Numbered from the stretch's first letter, positions 23,111-31,716 are shown. The stretch is 64,000 nucleotides of DNA from Actinoplanes solisilvae (GCF_003999975.1 NZ_RJAC01000004.1:186001-250000), one strand, 5' to 3'. A program made the numbers and translations. Notes: generated by a model from the sequence alone, not told the origin.

Positions 23111-24760
23111 ATGACCAGGACCGCAAGCTTCGACGCCGTCGTGATCGGTGCGGGGATCAACGGGATGGTGGCGGCGGCCGAGCTCGCGCTGGCCGGCTGG
23201 ACCGTGGCCCTGATCGAGCGCAACCGCGAGATCGGCGGTTTCATCGCCACCGAGGAACGCACCCGGCCCGGATATCTGCACGACACGTACTCGTCCTGGC
23301 ATTCGCAGTTCGTCTCCGGCGGTGCCTACGCCGTGCTCGGCGAGGAGCTGCGCGAATGCGGCCTCGAGTACGTCAACTCGGACAGCGAGGTGTGCGCGAG
23401 CGTCACCGGCGACGGCGAGGTCACGCTGGCCTACCGCAGCCCCCGCAAGACCGCGGCGACATTCGAGCACGCCGAGGACGCCCGCACCTACCGTCGGCAC
23501 GTCAAACGGGTCATGGACAACGGCCAGGGCATCGGCACCGTCATGAGCAACGAGTTCCGTTCGCTGGCCACCACGCAGGCGATGCTGACGATGCTGCGGG
23601 CCACCGGCGTGTCCGGTTCGGAGAGCTGGCTGCGTGACCTGGCCACCAGCGGCCGGTCCTGGTGCCGCCGCGAGTTCCTGGGCCCGGAGGTCGACCGGCT
23701 GTTCGTACCGTGGCTGTTGCACGCCGGCCTGTCACCCGATCACGCGTCGGGCGGCTTCGTCATCCCGGTGTTCGCGGCGAACCTGCACTCCGCCGGTGTG
23801 CCGGTGGCCGTGGGTGGCTCGGCCCGGCTGGTGCAGGCCTTCCGGTCCCTGCTGGAGTCGCTCGACGTACGGATCATCACGGGGGTCGCCGCCGACCGGA
23901 TCGCGCTCGAGGACGGCCGGGCCGTCGGCGTGATCATCAACAACGACCTGATCGGGGCCGACTCGGCCGTGCTGGCGTCGGTCACGCCGACCGCGTTGTA
24001 CGGCAAGCTGCTGCCGCCGGACGCGGTCAGCCAGGACATCCGGTACGGCGCGCAACGCTTCCGGTACGGGCGCGCGGCGATGCAGGTGCACGTCGCCCTG
24101 GACGCCCCGCTGGACTGGAAGGACGCCCGCCTCAACGCGACCCCGATCATCCACCTGTCCGACGGAAGCTCCACGACGGCCATCGCGTGTGCCGAGGCCG
24201 AGGCGGGTCTGCTCCCGTCACGCCCGACGGTCGTCGTCGGCCAGCAGCACATTCTCGACAGCTCCCGGGTGCCCGAGGGTGCCGGCGCGTTGTGGATCCA
24301 GCTGCACGAGGTGCCGTACAAGCCGCTCGGTGACGCCCGCGACGAGCTCGACGTCTCGCACGGCTGGACCCCGGAGCTGGGGCACAAGTACGCCGACCGG
24401 GTGCTGGACCGGCTGGCCCCGCACGTGCGCGGCCTGCACGAGTCGGTGCTGCACGTCGACGTGATCACGCCGAAGGCGCTGAACGCCTACAACAGCAACG
24501 CCCTGTACGGAGACCCGTACGGTGGTGACTCGCAACTGGACCAGAACTTCCTGTGGCGTCCGTTCCCGCAGGCGAGCAGCCACCGGACCGCGATCGCCGA
24601 CCTGTGGCACATCGGCGCCAGCACCCACCCGGGCGCCGGGCTCGGTGGCGCGTCGGGACACCTGGTCGCGCAGAAACTGCTCGCCACTCCCGGCAACGCC
24701 GGTCGCGCCCGCGCCGCCGTGGGGCGCATGATGCGCCGCACCGCGCTCGGGCGAAGGTGA
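23111..24760 (+). CDS. FAD-dependent oxidoreductase, phytoene desaturase (CrtI)-like
   Basis: A 549-aa protein with the N-terminal dinucleotide fold DAVVIGAGINGMVAAAELAL ending in the acidic LIERNREIGG, and the C-terminal CrtI-type FAD-binding motif HPGAGLGGASGHLVAQKLL. This layout is shared by NAD(P)/FAD-dependent oxidoreductases and carotenoid desaturase relatives. No carotenoid genes are nearby. It lies between the Cys-rich repeat protein and the DUF4157 protein, with 13 nt to the latter, so it seems part of the putative cargo operon. Its substrate is unknown. A well-placed ribosome site (AGGAG) precedes ATG 23111. Confidence 0.88.
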   Translation: MTRTASFDAVVIGAGINGMVAAAELALAGWTVALIERNREIGGFIATEERTRPGYLHDTYSSWHSQFVSGGAYAVLGEELRECGLEYVNSDSEVCASVTGDGEVTLAYRSPRKTAATFEHAEDARTYRRHVKRVMDNGQGIGTVMSNEFRSLATTQAMLTMLRATGVSGSESWLRDLATSGRSWCRREFLGPEVDRLFVPWLLHAGLSPDHASGGFVIPVFAANLHSAGVPVAVGGSARLVQAFRSLLESLDVRIITGVAADRIALEDGRAVGVIINNDLIGADSAVLASVTPTALYGKLLPPDAVSQDIRYGAQRFRYGRAAMQVHVALDAPLDWKDARLNATPIIHLSDGSSTTAIACAEAEAGLLPSRPTVVVGQQHILDSSRVPEGAGALWIQLHEVPYKPLGDARDELDVSHGWTPELGHKYADRVLDRLAPHVRGLHESVLHVDVITPKALNAYNSNALYGDPYGGDSQLDQNFLWRPFPQASSHRTAIADLWHIGASTHPGAGLGGASGHLVAQKLLATPGNAGRARAAVGRMMRRTALGRR

Positions 24761-24773
24761 CCCTGCCGGCGTC

Positions 24774-27700
24774 ATGAAGGGACACGCCGAATCCCGGACG
24801 CTGGCCGCCGCGGAACCGCAGGTCGACGCGGACCCGGGGCAGGTGCGAGGCGACGGGCGCCGGCTGGCCCACGAGCTCTCCCACGTGGTGCGGGCCGGCG
24901 AGCAGGTTCCGGCCGACGCCGCCGCCGTCCTCGGTCAGCTCGGGCCGGGCGTCCCGCTCGATTCGGGTACGGCCGCGCGGCTCGCTCCCGGCTCGGGCGA
25001 CGTGCGGCTGCACACCGATACCCGTACCGCCGGGGTCGCCGCCTCGATCGGGGCCCGGGCGTTCTCCGTGGGCCCGCACATCGGATTCGGGGCCGGCGAG
25101 TACCGGCCCGGCACACCCCGCGGTGAGCTGCTGCTGGCCCACGAGCTCGCCCACACCGGTCAGCCGACGAGCCTCGATCACGCCGCCGGGGAACGCGCAA
25201 GCAACCGGGCCGCGGCCGACGCCGTCCTGGGGAACGGCCCGGCGCGGACCGGCGGGCGTTTCGGGCTGAGCCTGCGCCGCTGCGGCGTGTCGAACACGTT
25301 CGACCCCAACGACGTCGACGTCGGCTTCCCGACCGGGCCCGACGCGGTCACCAGCGCGGTCAGCTCCGCCCTGTCCGACGGGGACGCCGCGAAGGCGTTC
25401 TTCTTCCTGCAGGGCGGCGCGGCCGACGGCGTCGAGGTGGCTCAGCGGCTGCGGCTGGTGCCGGACGAACGGCACGGCAACAAGTTCCTCGCGTTACAGC
25501 ACCTGCTGGCCGACCTGCCGACGGCGGACTACTGGGAGTCGCAGCGGCTGCTGGGCGCCGACCCGCTGCAGGGTGATCAGGCGATCCGGATCGGCGTCAC
25601 CGGCCGCAAACTCTTCGACGACCTGATCGCCCTGGCCACCACGGCAACGGTGACCCCGCCGGTCATCGAGGCCGCACTGCAGGCGGTGCGTACGGCCGGC
25701 CCTGACGATCTCAAACCGGCGCTGCTGGCGCTGACCCGCACCTACAGCCCGAACTACGGCAACCGGCTGCACGCCGTCCAGGCGATCGTCAAGGCGAAGG
25801 GCACGGACGCGCAGTACCGGGAACTGATCCGGCTGATCCACGCCCCGGCCGTGGTCGGCGGCCTGGACGAGGCCGACCCCGTGCTGGCGGCGCTCGTCGA
25901 GACGCAGGCCGCGTCGATCAAGCAGGGCACCACGGCCGCCCCCGACGAGGTGCTCGCGTTGTTCGGCACGCGGGCCCGCGAGGTGGCGCTGACGATGCTG
26001 CGCGAGAGCGAGGGGCAGATCGTACGGGTGCTGTCGCGTACGGAGGGCGGCGGCGCGCCCCCGGCACAGATCCAGGCCGAGACCGACCGGATCGTCGCCG
26101 CGCTGAACGACGTACGCGGGAAGTACCTGCGCGACAAGGACGGCAGGACGCTGCCCGCGATCGCGATTCTCCCGTACGCCCAGGCGCGTCCGGCGCTGGA
26201 GGAAAGCGCCCGGCGGGTCGGTGCCGACGCCGGTGAGGAGTCGCTGCGCCGCGAGTACGACCGGCGGGTGCAGATCATGCTCCACCTGCTCGGCGCGCCG
26301 ATGGACGTCAAGTTCCGTGAGGAGATCGCGCGGCTGCAGCGGCAGATCGACAAGGAGACCGAGTTCATCCGCGGCCCGCACATCGTCATCGGCCGTCATC
26401 CGCTCGATCTGAAGGGCCCGGCCGGGGCGTGGGAGCGGGTCGAACGCGAGAACGAACGCATCCGGCAAGCGCAACGCAAGGTACAGCGGCTCACGCCCGA
26501 ACGCGACCACGTCAAGAAGGCCCAGCAGGAGCTCGAGAGCGCCCTGCCCCTGCTGGGCGGGCTCACCGACAGCGGGCTGACCGAACTCACCAAGATCCGC
26601 GACGCGGCGGCGTTCGACCGGATCCGCGACGTGGCCCTGGCCCGGATCCTCGGCAACGTCGAGAAGGTCCGCGGCGACCTGATCAGCGGCGAACTGAACG
26701 TCTGGATGATCGAGAAGGTCGTCGCCCGTACGAAATTGCTGTTCGGTGTCGACGACCCGCCCGGCAGCGAGGCGCAGAAGGCCTGGGCCGGTGTGGTCGA
26801 CGCGCGGGTGGCGAGAGAGAAGAAGGATGCGCGGAAGGTCCGCGACTTCCTGGAGATCCTCAACGTCGCCGCGCTGATCGTCGCTCTGGGGGCGGCCGTC
26901 TTCACCGGCGGCGGCAGCCTCGCCCTGTACGCCGGCATCGCCGGGGCGGGGCTGGGCCTGGGCACCGCTATCTACGACGTCGTCGACACGCAGGGCCGCC
27001 TCAAGCAGACCGAGGAGTTGTACGGGTCGGGTCTCAACCAGGAGACGCGGCTGTCCGACGTGGCACCCGAGTGGCGGTTCCTCCACTACGCGTGGCTGAA
27101 CCTCGGCATCAACGCGGTGCTGTCCGTCTTCATGATCAAAGGGCTGGGGAGGGCGGTCTCCAGCGCCCTGCGCGGTGAGGCCACGGCGGTCGAGAGTGAG
27201 GTGCGCGCGCTGGCCAAGCGGCTGCGCGCGCGGGGCGTGGCCCTGACCGAGGACGAGATCGTCAACGCGACGATGCTCGCGCTGCGCGAGGAGGGCATGG
27301 TCGCCGGCGCCGTGCGCGGCACGTCGGTCTACCGGGTCCATCCCACGAAGCTGCAACTGGTCGGTGGCCCCGGCAAGAGCCTGGAGAAGCTCGTCGACGA
27401 CGAGTTGCTGGCCGTGCCGCGACTGCGTGGCGCCACGCTGACCAAGAACGCCGCCGCGGCCGGGGCGGCTGACGAGATAGGGTATTCCCTCACCGTCCCC
27501 ACCAAGAGCGGCGGCACCGAAGTGGTCCAGGTCAGCATGCGCGCACGGCCGACCACCGCCCTGGCTCCCGGGCCGCACGGCGCGCAGAGCGGCCCGGCCC
27601 GCCTGCTGGTCAGCCGCGACAAGACCGGCTGGAAGGCGATCGTCGAGTTCGACCAGGGCCTGCACCCCGGCGACCTGCGCTTCGCGGGCGGGCACGAGCT

Positions 27701-28676
27701 CGACGAGATCGCCGATCTGGTCCACCGCCGGCCCACCGCGCGGCCCGGCGACATCGCCCGCGAGACCCAGGCCGCCTATTTCCAGCCGGCCTCGGCGACC
27801 CGCACCACCACCGGCCGCGCGGTCCCGGTGGCGGCGCACGACGCGGCGACCGCCGAAGAGCTGAAGAGCCTGATGAAAGATCTGCAGCGGCTGGAGAGCA
27901 TTCCCGGCAGCACCCAGGGCCGGGCCCTGCGCGAGAAGCAGATCGACGCGCTGATGCGCGAGATGGGCCTCGACACCCCGGCCATGCTGCAGGACAGGGC
28001 CACCGCGCTGCGCAAGGCCGGCGTCGACGAGGCGCTGGTCAAACGGATCGAGGCGCGGGCGGCGGTCGGTGAGCTCCAAGCGACGGCGACGATGTCGGCC
28101 ACGGGAGCTTCCGCGCGCGCGGTCACCCGCGTCGACGAGGCCTTCGTCCGCCACTTGCTCGTCGGCGAGGGCCGCACCGGCACCGATTTCGTCAACCGGG
28201 GCATCAACGGTTGCCATGTGACGGCCGAGCTCGAGGCGTTCGCCAAGGCCAATCCGCGCTGGGGCTTCGAGCAGCTGCAGGTGAAGCCCGCCGCCGGCAC
28301 GACGTTCCGCCACTACCGGCAGTGGATCTGGAAGAGCACCACCGTCCCGCCGCCGACCAGCCGGGCGCTGCGGCCCGGCGGCAGCCGGTTCAACGCCGGC
28401 GACTGGACGCCGTCGACCTCGCCGAAGACGACCGGTGACAGCCTGCCCGTGCTGCTTCGCGAGACCGAGGACGCGTGGGGGGCGTGGCGGCACGCGAACC
28501 CGACCGCCGCCACGACGACCAACGAGTTCGGACGCGGTCTGGCCGGCACCAACCCGGCGGCGATCTCCACGTCCGGGGTCGACTTCTCCGGCTTCTTCGA
28601 CTACGTCGCGGCCACCTCGACCACGCCGGCCTACTGGCGGCTGCGTACGGCCTTCGTGGACGCGTCATGGTTCTGA
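24774..28676 (+). CDS. eCIS-core (DUF4157) protein, large putative effector
   Basis: A 1300-aa protein. The N-terminus (about 60-130) is a DUF4157/eCIS-core domain: DVRLHTDTRTAGVAASIGA, RAFSVGPHIGFGAGEY, TPRGELLLAHELAHTGQ, with the HExxH signature HELAH at 123-127. A second HExxH (HELSH, 33-37) lies before it, as if the tail of another copy were fused in front. DUF4157 domains mark proteins loaded into or processed with eCIS particles. Then come long helical regions with coiled-coil character (about 500-620), a hydrophobic Gly-rich block at about 695-735 (ALIVALGAAVFTGGGSLALY) and a distinct C-terminal domain after about 1120 with VRHLLVGEG and RGINGCHVTAELEAF, loosely like EndoU-type toxin domains. 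It is a probable multi-domain effector; the toxin assignment is tentative. Confidence 0.8.
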   Translation: MKGHAESRTLAAAEPQVDADPGQVRGDGRRLAHELSHVVRAGEQVPADAAAVLGQLGPGVPLDSGTAARLAPGSGDVRLHTDTRTAGVAASIGARAFSVGPHIGFGAGEYRPGTPRGELLLAHELAHTGQPTSLDHAAGERASNRAAADAVLGNGPARTGGRFGLSLRRCGVSNTFDPNDVDVGFPTGPDAVTSAVSSALSDGDAAKAFFFLQGGAADGVEVAQRLRLVPDERHGNKFLALQHLLADLPTADYWESQRLLGADPLQGDQAIRIGVTGRKLFDDLIALATTATVTPPVIEAALQAVRTAGPDDLKPALLALTRTYSPNYGNRLHAVQAIVKAKGTDAQYRELIRLIHAPAVVGGLDEADPVLAALVETQAASIKQGTTAAPDEVLALFGTRAREVALTMLRESEGQIVRVLSRTEGGGAPPAQIQAETDRIVAALNDVRGKYLRDKDGRTLPAIAILPYAQARPALEESARRVGADAGEESLRREYDRRVQIMLHLLGAPMDVKFREEIARLQRQIDKETEFIRGPHIVIGRHPLDLKGPAGAWERVERENERIRQAQRKVQRLTPERDHVKKAQQELESALPLLGGLTDSGLTELTKIRDAAAFDRIRDVALARILGNVEKVRGDLISGELNVWMIEKVVARTKLLFGVDDPPGSEAQKAWAGVVDARVAREKKDARKVRDFLEILNVAALIVALGAAVFTGGGSLALYAGIAGAGLGLGTAIYDVVDTQGRLKQTEELYGSGLNQETRLSDVAPEWRFLHYAWLNLGINAVLSVFMIKGLGRAVSSALRGEATAVESEVRALAKRLRARGVALTEDEIVNATMLALREEGMVAGAVRGTSVYRVHPTKLQLVGGPGKSLEKLVDDELLAVPRLRGATLTKNAAAAGAADEIGYSLTVPTKSGGTEVVQVSMRARPTTALAPGPHGAQSGPARLLVSRDKTGWKAIVEFDQGLHPGDLRFAGGHELDEIADLVHRRPTARPGDIARETQAAYFQPASATRTTTGRAVPVAAHDAATAEELKSLMKDLQRLESIPGSTQGRALREKQIDALMREMGLDTPAMLQDRATALRKAGVDEALVKRIEARAAVGELQATATMSATGASARAVTRVDEAFVRHLLVGEGRTGTDFVNRGINGCHVTAELEAFAKANPRWGFEQLQVKPAAGTTFRHYRQWIWKSTTVPPPTSRALRPGGSRFNAGDWTPSTSPKTTGDSLPVLLRETEDAWGAWRHANPTAATTTNEFGRGLAGTNPAAISTSGVDFSGFFDYVAATSTTPAYWRLRTAFVDASWF

Positions 28677-29578
28677 CCGCCGCCGGCGTCACGCTGCCGC
28701 TCTACCCGACACCGATGGGTCCGCTGGTCAGCAAGGACGACCCGCGCACCGAGCCGCTCGCGTGGGCGCTGAACCTCGGCGCGACCGGCGCGATCGCCCT
28801 GACCGACGCGGTCGCGGCCGGGCAGCCGCTCGGCGGGCCCGAGGTGGCGATCTACCCGCTGGAGGACGACGACGAGCAACGCCCCACACTGGACGCACGA
28901 TGGCGGGAGCTGTCCGGCGGGCCGCTCGGCGACGACCCGTGGGTGATCTCGATCGGTTTCCTGCCCGAACGGCTGGCGGTGCCCCGTACGGTGCTGGTCG
29001 CCCTGGCCGGCGAGCTGGCGCGGCTGCGCGCCCAAGCGGCCAAACCGCCCGGGCCGTGGTTCTTCCGGGCCGAGCCGCAATGGCGCGAGCCCGCACCGGG
29101 CGAGGACGAGCAGTTGCGCCCGCTGGAGCGGATGGCGCGCCGCGACGACCCGGCCGAGCGTCCGGAGCTGATGCGCGCGCTCGAACGGCACGGCATCTTC
29201 GCCGACGCGTGGTGGGACGAACGCGCCGCCTACCTGCGCGGGTGGGGCCTGCCCACGCTGCTCGGGTATGCGAACGCGGCCCGCGACATGCACCGCTACC
29301 TGCGCAGCGAGCAGCGCCGCCGGCACATCGACGACGCCCGCTGGCAGCCGATCCTGGGCGCGCCGGTCTCGATCGACTGGTTCCGGCACCCGTCGGCGCC
29401 GCCGGGCTTCGACGCGTACGACTGGCTCGGCGCGTGCGAGCGTGCGCTGCGGGACGCGCCGTCGCTCGAAGGCCCGTCTGGTGAGGTCTTCGCCCGGCTG
29501 GACGCCGGCTGGTGCCGCATCGTCTGGCGCCGCGACGACGGCCTGACCCCGGCAATCGTCGAGACCGGCCTGGACTGA
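28667..29578 (+). CDS. Partner of the eCIS-core protein, possible immunity or chaperone
   Basis: A 303-aa protein of unrecognised family. ATG 28667 overlaps the effector stop by 10 bp, and the frame upstream is a shadow of the effector. It is acidic with many Trp and Pro (PPGPWFFRAEPQWREPAPG), without signal peptide, membrane segment or enzyme motif. A gene overlapping the 3' end of a toxin-like gene is the usual place for an immunity protein or adaptor, which is the only basis for the suggestion. It is the last gene of the plus-strand putative cargo operon. Confidence 0.65.
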   Translation: MVLTAAGVTLPLYPTPMGPLVSKDDPRTEPLAWALNLGATGAIALTDAVAAGQPLGGPEVAIYPLEDDDEQRPTLDARWRELSGGPLGDDPWVISIGFLPERLAVPRTVLVALAGELARLRAQAAKPPGPWFFRAEPQWREPAPGEDEQLRPLERMARRDDPAERPELMRALERHGIFADAWWDERAAYLRGWGLPTLLGYANAARDMHRYLRSEQRRRHIDDARWQPILGAPVSIDWFRHPSAPPGFDAYDWLGACERALRDAPSLEGPSGEVFARLDAGWCRIVWRRDDGLTPAIVETGLD

Positions 29579-29629
29579 ACGCCCGCGACGTCGGAGCGGA
29601 ACCGCCGGTGCGACGGCCGCGCCGTGGGC

Positions 29630-30095
29630 TCAAGGCGTGCGTTCCAGCCAGACCGTGTCGGGCCAGCCGGGCCGGCCTGCGGGTTCACGGGCGACTTCGG
29701 CGAAGCCGTGGGCGGCGTAGAAGCGGGCCGCTCGATGGTTGCCGTCGGTGTACTCAAGTCGTACGGGAAGATCTGGGGCCTGGCCGACCAGTTCGGTCAG
29801 CAGCGCGGAGCCGGTGCCTGTTCCCTGGGCTTCGGGGACGACGTACAGCTTCCAGATGATCGCAACGTGGCCCCGCAGGTCGATGTTGCCGGTGCCCAGC
29901 GGGCGGGTCCCGTCCTCGGCGATCAGGACCGTGGTGGCGTGCAGGCTACGTTCGACGGCTTCGGGTGACCACCAGGTGGCGAGTCCGTGTTCGATGTAGG
30001 CCGGGCCGGCGAAGGCGTACGTCTGCGGCCAGGTCTGGTGTCCGATGGCGGGTGATGGCGGGGATGTCGCCGGGGCCGGCGAGCCGGATTTTCAT
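29630..30095 (-). pseudogene. GNAT acetyltransferase split by a single-base frameshift
   Basis: ATG 30095 overlaps the MerR stop (ATGA) and encodes MKIRLAGPGDIPAITRH before the frame runs into a stop. The continuing GNAT sequence is in another frame: HQTWPQTYAFAGPAYIEHGL, then IIWKLYVVPEAQGTGTGSAL (acetyl-CoA motif A) and YTDGNHRAARFYAAHGFAEV, ending at 29630. The total length is 466 bp, one more than a multiple of three. Removing one base near 30044-30050 restores a 154-aa protein. It is either a recent mutation or a sequencing error in a C/G-rich spot. Confidence 0.8.
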
Positions 30096-30472
30096 GCGGG
30101 GAGTTTGCCGACGTGTTCGCCTGCGGCGATCTTGCCGAGGTAGTCGTCGAGGGTTTCGCGGCGCGAGCGCAGGCGGTCCTCCTGACGCAGGAGTTCGTCG
30201 CGGACGGCCTGGACGCGGGCCATGAGGGCGTCGCAGTCGTCCTCGTCGTAGGACTCGTCGTGCACGGCGCAGGGCAGGATGTCGCGGATGACCTCGGACG
30301 GGAGCCCGGCCTGGAACATGTCCTGGATGAAGGAAACGACGTCGGGGGCCTGATCGCCGTAGTCGCGGTAGCCGTTGGCGGTGCGGGTGGCTCGCAGCAG
30401 GCCCTGCTGGTCGTAGTAGCGCAGGGCGCGGGTGCTGACGCCGGTGGTACGGCTGAGTTCTCCGACGCGCAT
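30092..30472 (-). CDS. MerR-family transcriptional regulator
   Basis: A 126-aa regulator with the MerR winged helix at the N-terminus (MRVGELSRTTGVSTRALRYY, DQQGLL, GYRDYG) and a dimerisation coiled coil. Two cysteines in the effector region (LPCAVHDESYDEDDCDAL) could sense metal or redox, but the pattern fits no classical metal sensor. ATG 30472 gives the standard family N-terminus; the longer frame would cover the operator dyad. It is upstream of the frameshifted GNAT (ATGA overlap) and divergent from a VOC gene. Confidence 0.9.
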   Translation of the reverse strand: MRVGELSRTTGVSTRALRYYDQQGLLRATRTANGYRDYGDQAPDVVSFIQDMFQAGLPSEVIRDILPCAVHDESYDEDDCDALMARVQAVRDELLRQEDRLRSRRETLDDYLGKIAAGEHVGKLPA

Positions 30473-30495
30473 GACGATTCCTCGGGGGTTCGAGC

Positions 30496-30517
30496 TTGAC
30501 GTTGACGTCAGCGTCAA
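30496..30517. promoter_or_regulatory. 22-bp dyad with MerR-type stretched promoter
   Basis: TTGACGTTGACGTCAGCGTCAA is symmetric except for one mismatched pair. On the plus strand its left end forms a -35 box (TTGACG, 30496-30501) followed, after a 20-bp spacer, by TAGCGT (30522-30527) as a -10. The 19-20-bp spacer is the hallmark of MerR-activated promoters. It lies between the merR gene and the VOC gene starting at 30542, so it probably controls both. Confidence 0.65.
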
Positions 30518-30541
30518 AGTTTAGCGTAGTAGAAGTGTGGG

Positions 30542-31258
30542 ATGCAGATCGGGTGGGTGACCGCGTTCCTTGATTCGCCGTCGCGTGACGTCGAGGGGTT
30601 CTGGCTGGCGGTGACGGGCTGTTCGCTGTCGCCCCGGCGCGGCGATTTCGCGACGTTGCTGCCGGCCGACGGTGACGCTTACCTGCGGGTTCAGGTGCTG
30701 GCGGGGGTTTCCCCGCGTACGCATCTCGACCTGCACGTCTCGTCGGTGCCCTCGGCGGCGCGGGAGGCGGTCGGGCTGGGCGCGGTCGTCCTGCTCGACG
30801 AGGGTGATCTGGTGGTGCTGCGCTCCCCCGCCGGCGCGGTCTTCTGCCTGGTGCCGTGGCACGGTGAACGGCGGCGGCCGGCGCCGGTGCGGTGGCCGGG
30901 CGGGCAGTTGAGCCTCGTGGATCAGGTGTGTGTCGACGTACCGTCGGCTGATTTTGATGGTGAGGCGGGGTTCTGGTCGGCGTTGACCGGGTGGCAGCGG
31001 CGGGCGTCTCATCGGCCGGAGCTCGAGCATCTCGAGCGGGGTGACGGGATGCCGTTGAAGCTGCTCATGCAGCGCGTCGAGTCGGGTGGGGCGGGGATGC
31101 ACGTCGATCTGGCCTGCGACGACGTCGATCGTGAGGTGCGGCGGCACGTCGGGCTGGGCGCGCGGGTGGTGCGGCGGGTCGAGGGTCAGTGGACGACGTT
31201 GCGCGACCCGGCCGGGCGTATGTATTGCGTGACTGGACGGTCGCCCAGCGTTTGCTAA
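30542..31258 (+). CDS. Two-domain VOC (glyoxalase/dioxygenase fold) protein
   Basis: A 238-aa protein made of two vicinal-oxygen-chelate modules (about 1-110 and 120-235). Each has the FLDSPSRDVEGFW or SADFDGEAGFW type start and a 'L(R)DPAGR(M)YC' end (VVLRSPAGAVFCLV; TLRDPAGRMYCV). Such VOC proteins act as glyoxalases, dioxygenases, or drug-binding/resistance proteins; the substrate is not predictable. It is probably the target of the divergent MerR regulator. The start is close to the predicted -10, so the leader is very short. Confidence 0.85.
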   Translation: MQIGWVTAFLDSPSRDVEGFWLAVTGCSLSPRRGDFATLLPADGDAYLRVQVLAGVSPRTHLDLHVSSVPSAAREAVGLGAVVLLDEGDLVVLRSPAGAVFCLVPWHGERRRPAPVRWPGGQLSLVDQVCVDVPSADFDGEAGFWSALTGWQRRASHRPELEHLERGDGMPLKLLMQRVESGGAGMHVDLACDDVDREVRRHVGLGARVVRRVEGQWTTLRDPAGRMYCVTGRSPSVC

Positions 31259-31288
31259 CGTAGAGGCCGGCACCGCAGGAGCGGCTGT

Positions 31289-31330
31289 CCCGGACGAGGA
31301 CGTGTCGTACCCGGCAGGCAAAGACGACCG
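31289..31330 (+). ncRNA. Guanidine-III (ykkC-III-type) riboswitch
   Basis: The stretch CCGGACGAGGACGTGTCGTA (31290-31309) followed by CCCGGCAGGCAAAGACGAC (31310-31328) matches the compact ykkC-III consensus (CCGGACGAGG, CGTACCCGG, AAGACG) almost base for base. CCGG at 31290-31293 can pair with CCGG at 31311-31314, and GTCGT at 31304-31308 with ACGAC at 31324-31328, as in the pseudoknot. It stands 20 bp before sugE. GACGAC (31323-31328) can instead pair with GTCGTC (31345-31350) just before the ATG, enclosing the GAGGG ribosome site. This suggests translational control opened by guanidinium. Confidence 0.85.
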
Positions 31331-31350
31331 CGTGAGGGTGGTGCGTCGTC

Positions 31351-31665
31351 ATGGCCTGGATCGTTCTGGTCGCCTCCGGTGTTCTCGAGTCCGTGTGGGC
31401 GATCGCCCTGAGCCGCTCGCAGGGCTTCACCCGCCTGACCCCGAGCGTGGTCTTCGGGGTGGCGTTGCTGGCGAGCATGGTCGGCCTCGGTTACAGCCTC
31501 AGGAGCATTCCCGTCGGTACGGGCTATGCGGTGTGGGTCGGCATCGGCGCGGTCGGTACGGCCCTGGCCGGGATGCTGTTCCTGGGCGAATCCCACAGTG
31601 TGCTGCGGATTCTGTCGTTGCTGCTGGTCGTGGCCGGGGTGGTCGGCCTCAAGCTGTTCCACTGA
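31351..31665 (+). CDS. sugE: SMR-family guanidinium exporter SugE/Gdx
   Basis: A 104-aa inner-membrane protein with four helices. The central proton/substrate Glu is in the first helix (SGVLESVWAIALSRSQGF), and the Gdx-type signature is GTGYAVWVGIGAVGTALAGM. Members of this branch with guanidine riboswitches export guanidinium in exchange for protons as dual-topology dimers. Here the upstream guanidine-III motif supports that function rather than general drug efflux. There is no second SMR gene beside it, fitting a homodimer. Confidence 0.93.
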   Translation: MAWIVLVASGVLESVWAIALSRSQGFTRLTPSVVFGVALLASMVGLGYSLRSIPVGTGYAVWVGIGAVGTALAGMLFLGESHSVLRILSLLLVVAGVVGLKLFH

Positions 31666-31716
31666 TCCTTTTACGTCCCCCGCGTGCGGAATTGTCGGTG
31701 GCTCCTGGTAGAAGAG

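Noticed and set aside
25494..28493. 999-codon minus-strand frame opposite the eCIS-core gene
   Set aside because: It is a codon-bias shadow; the plus-strand protein has DUF4157 motifs and the shadow has none.
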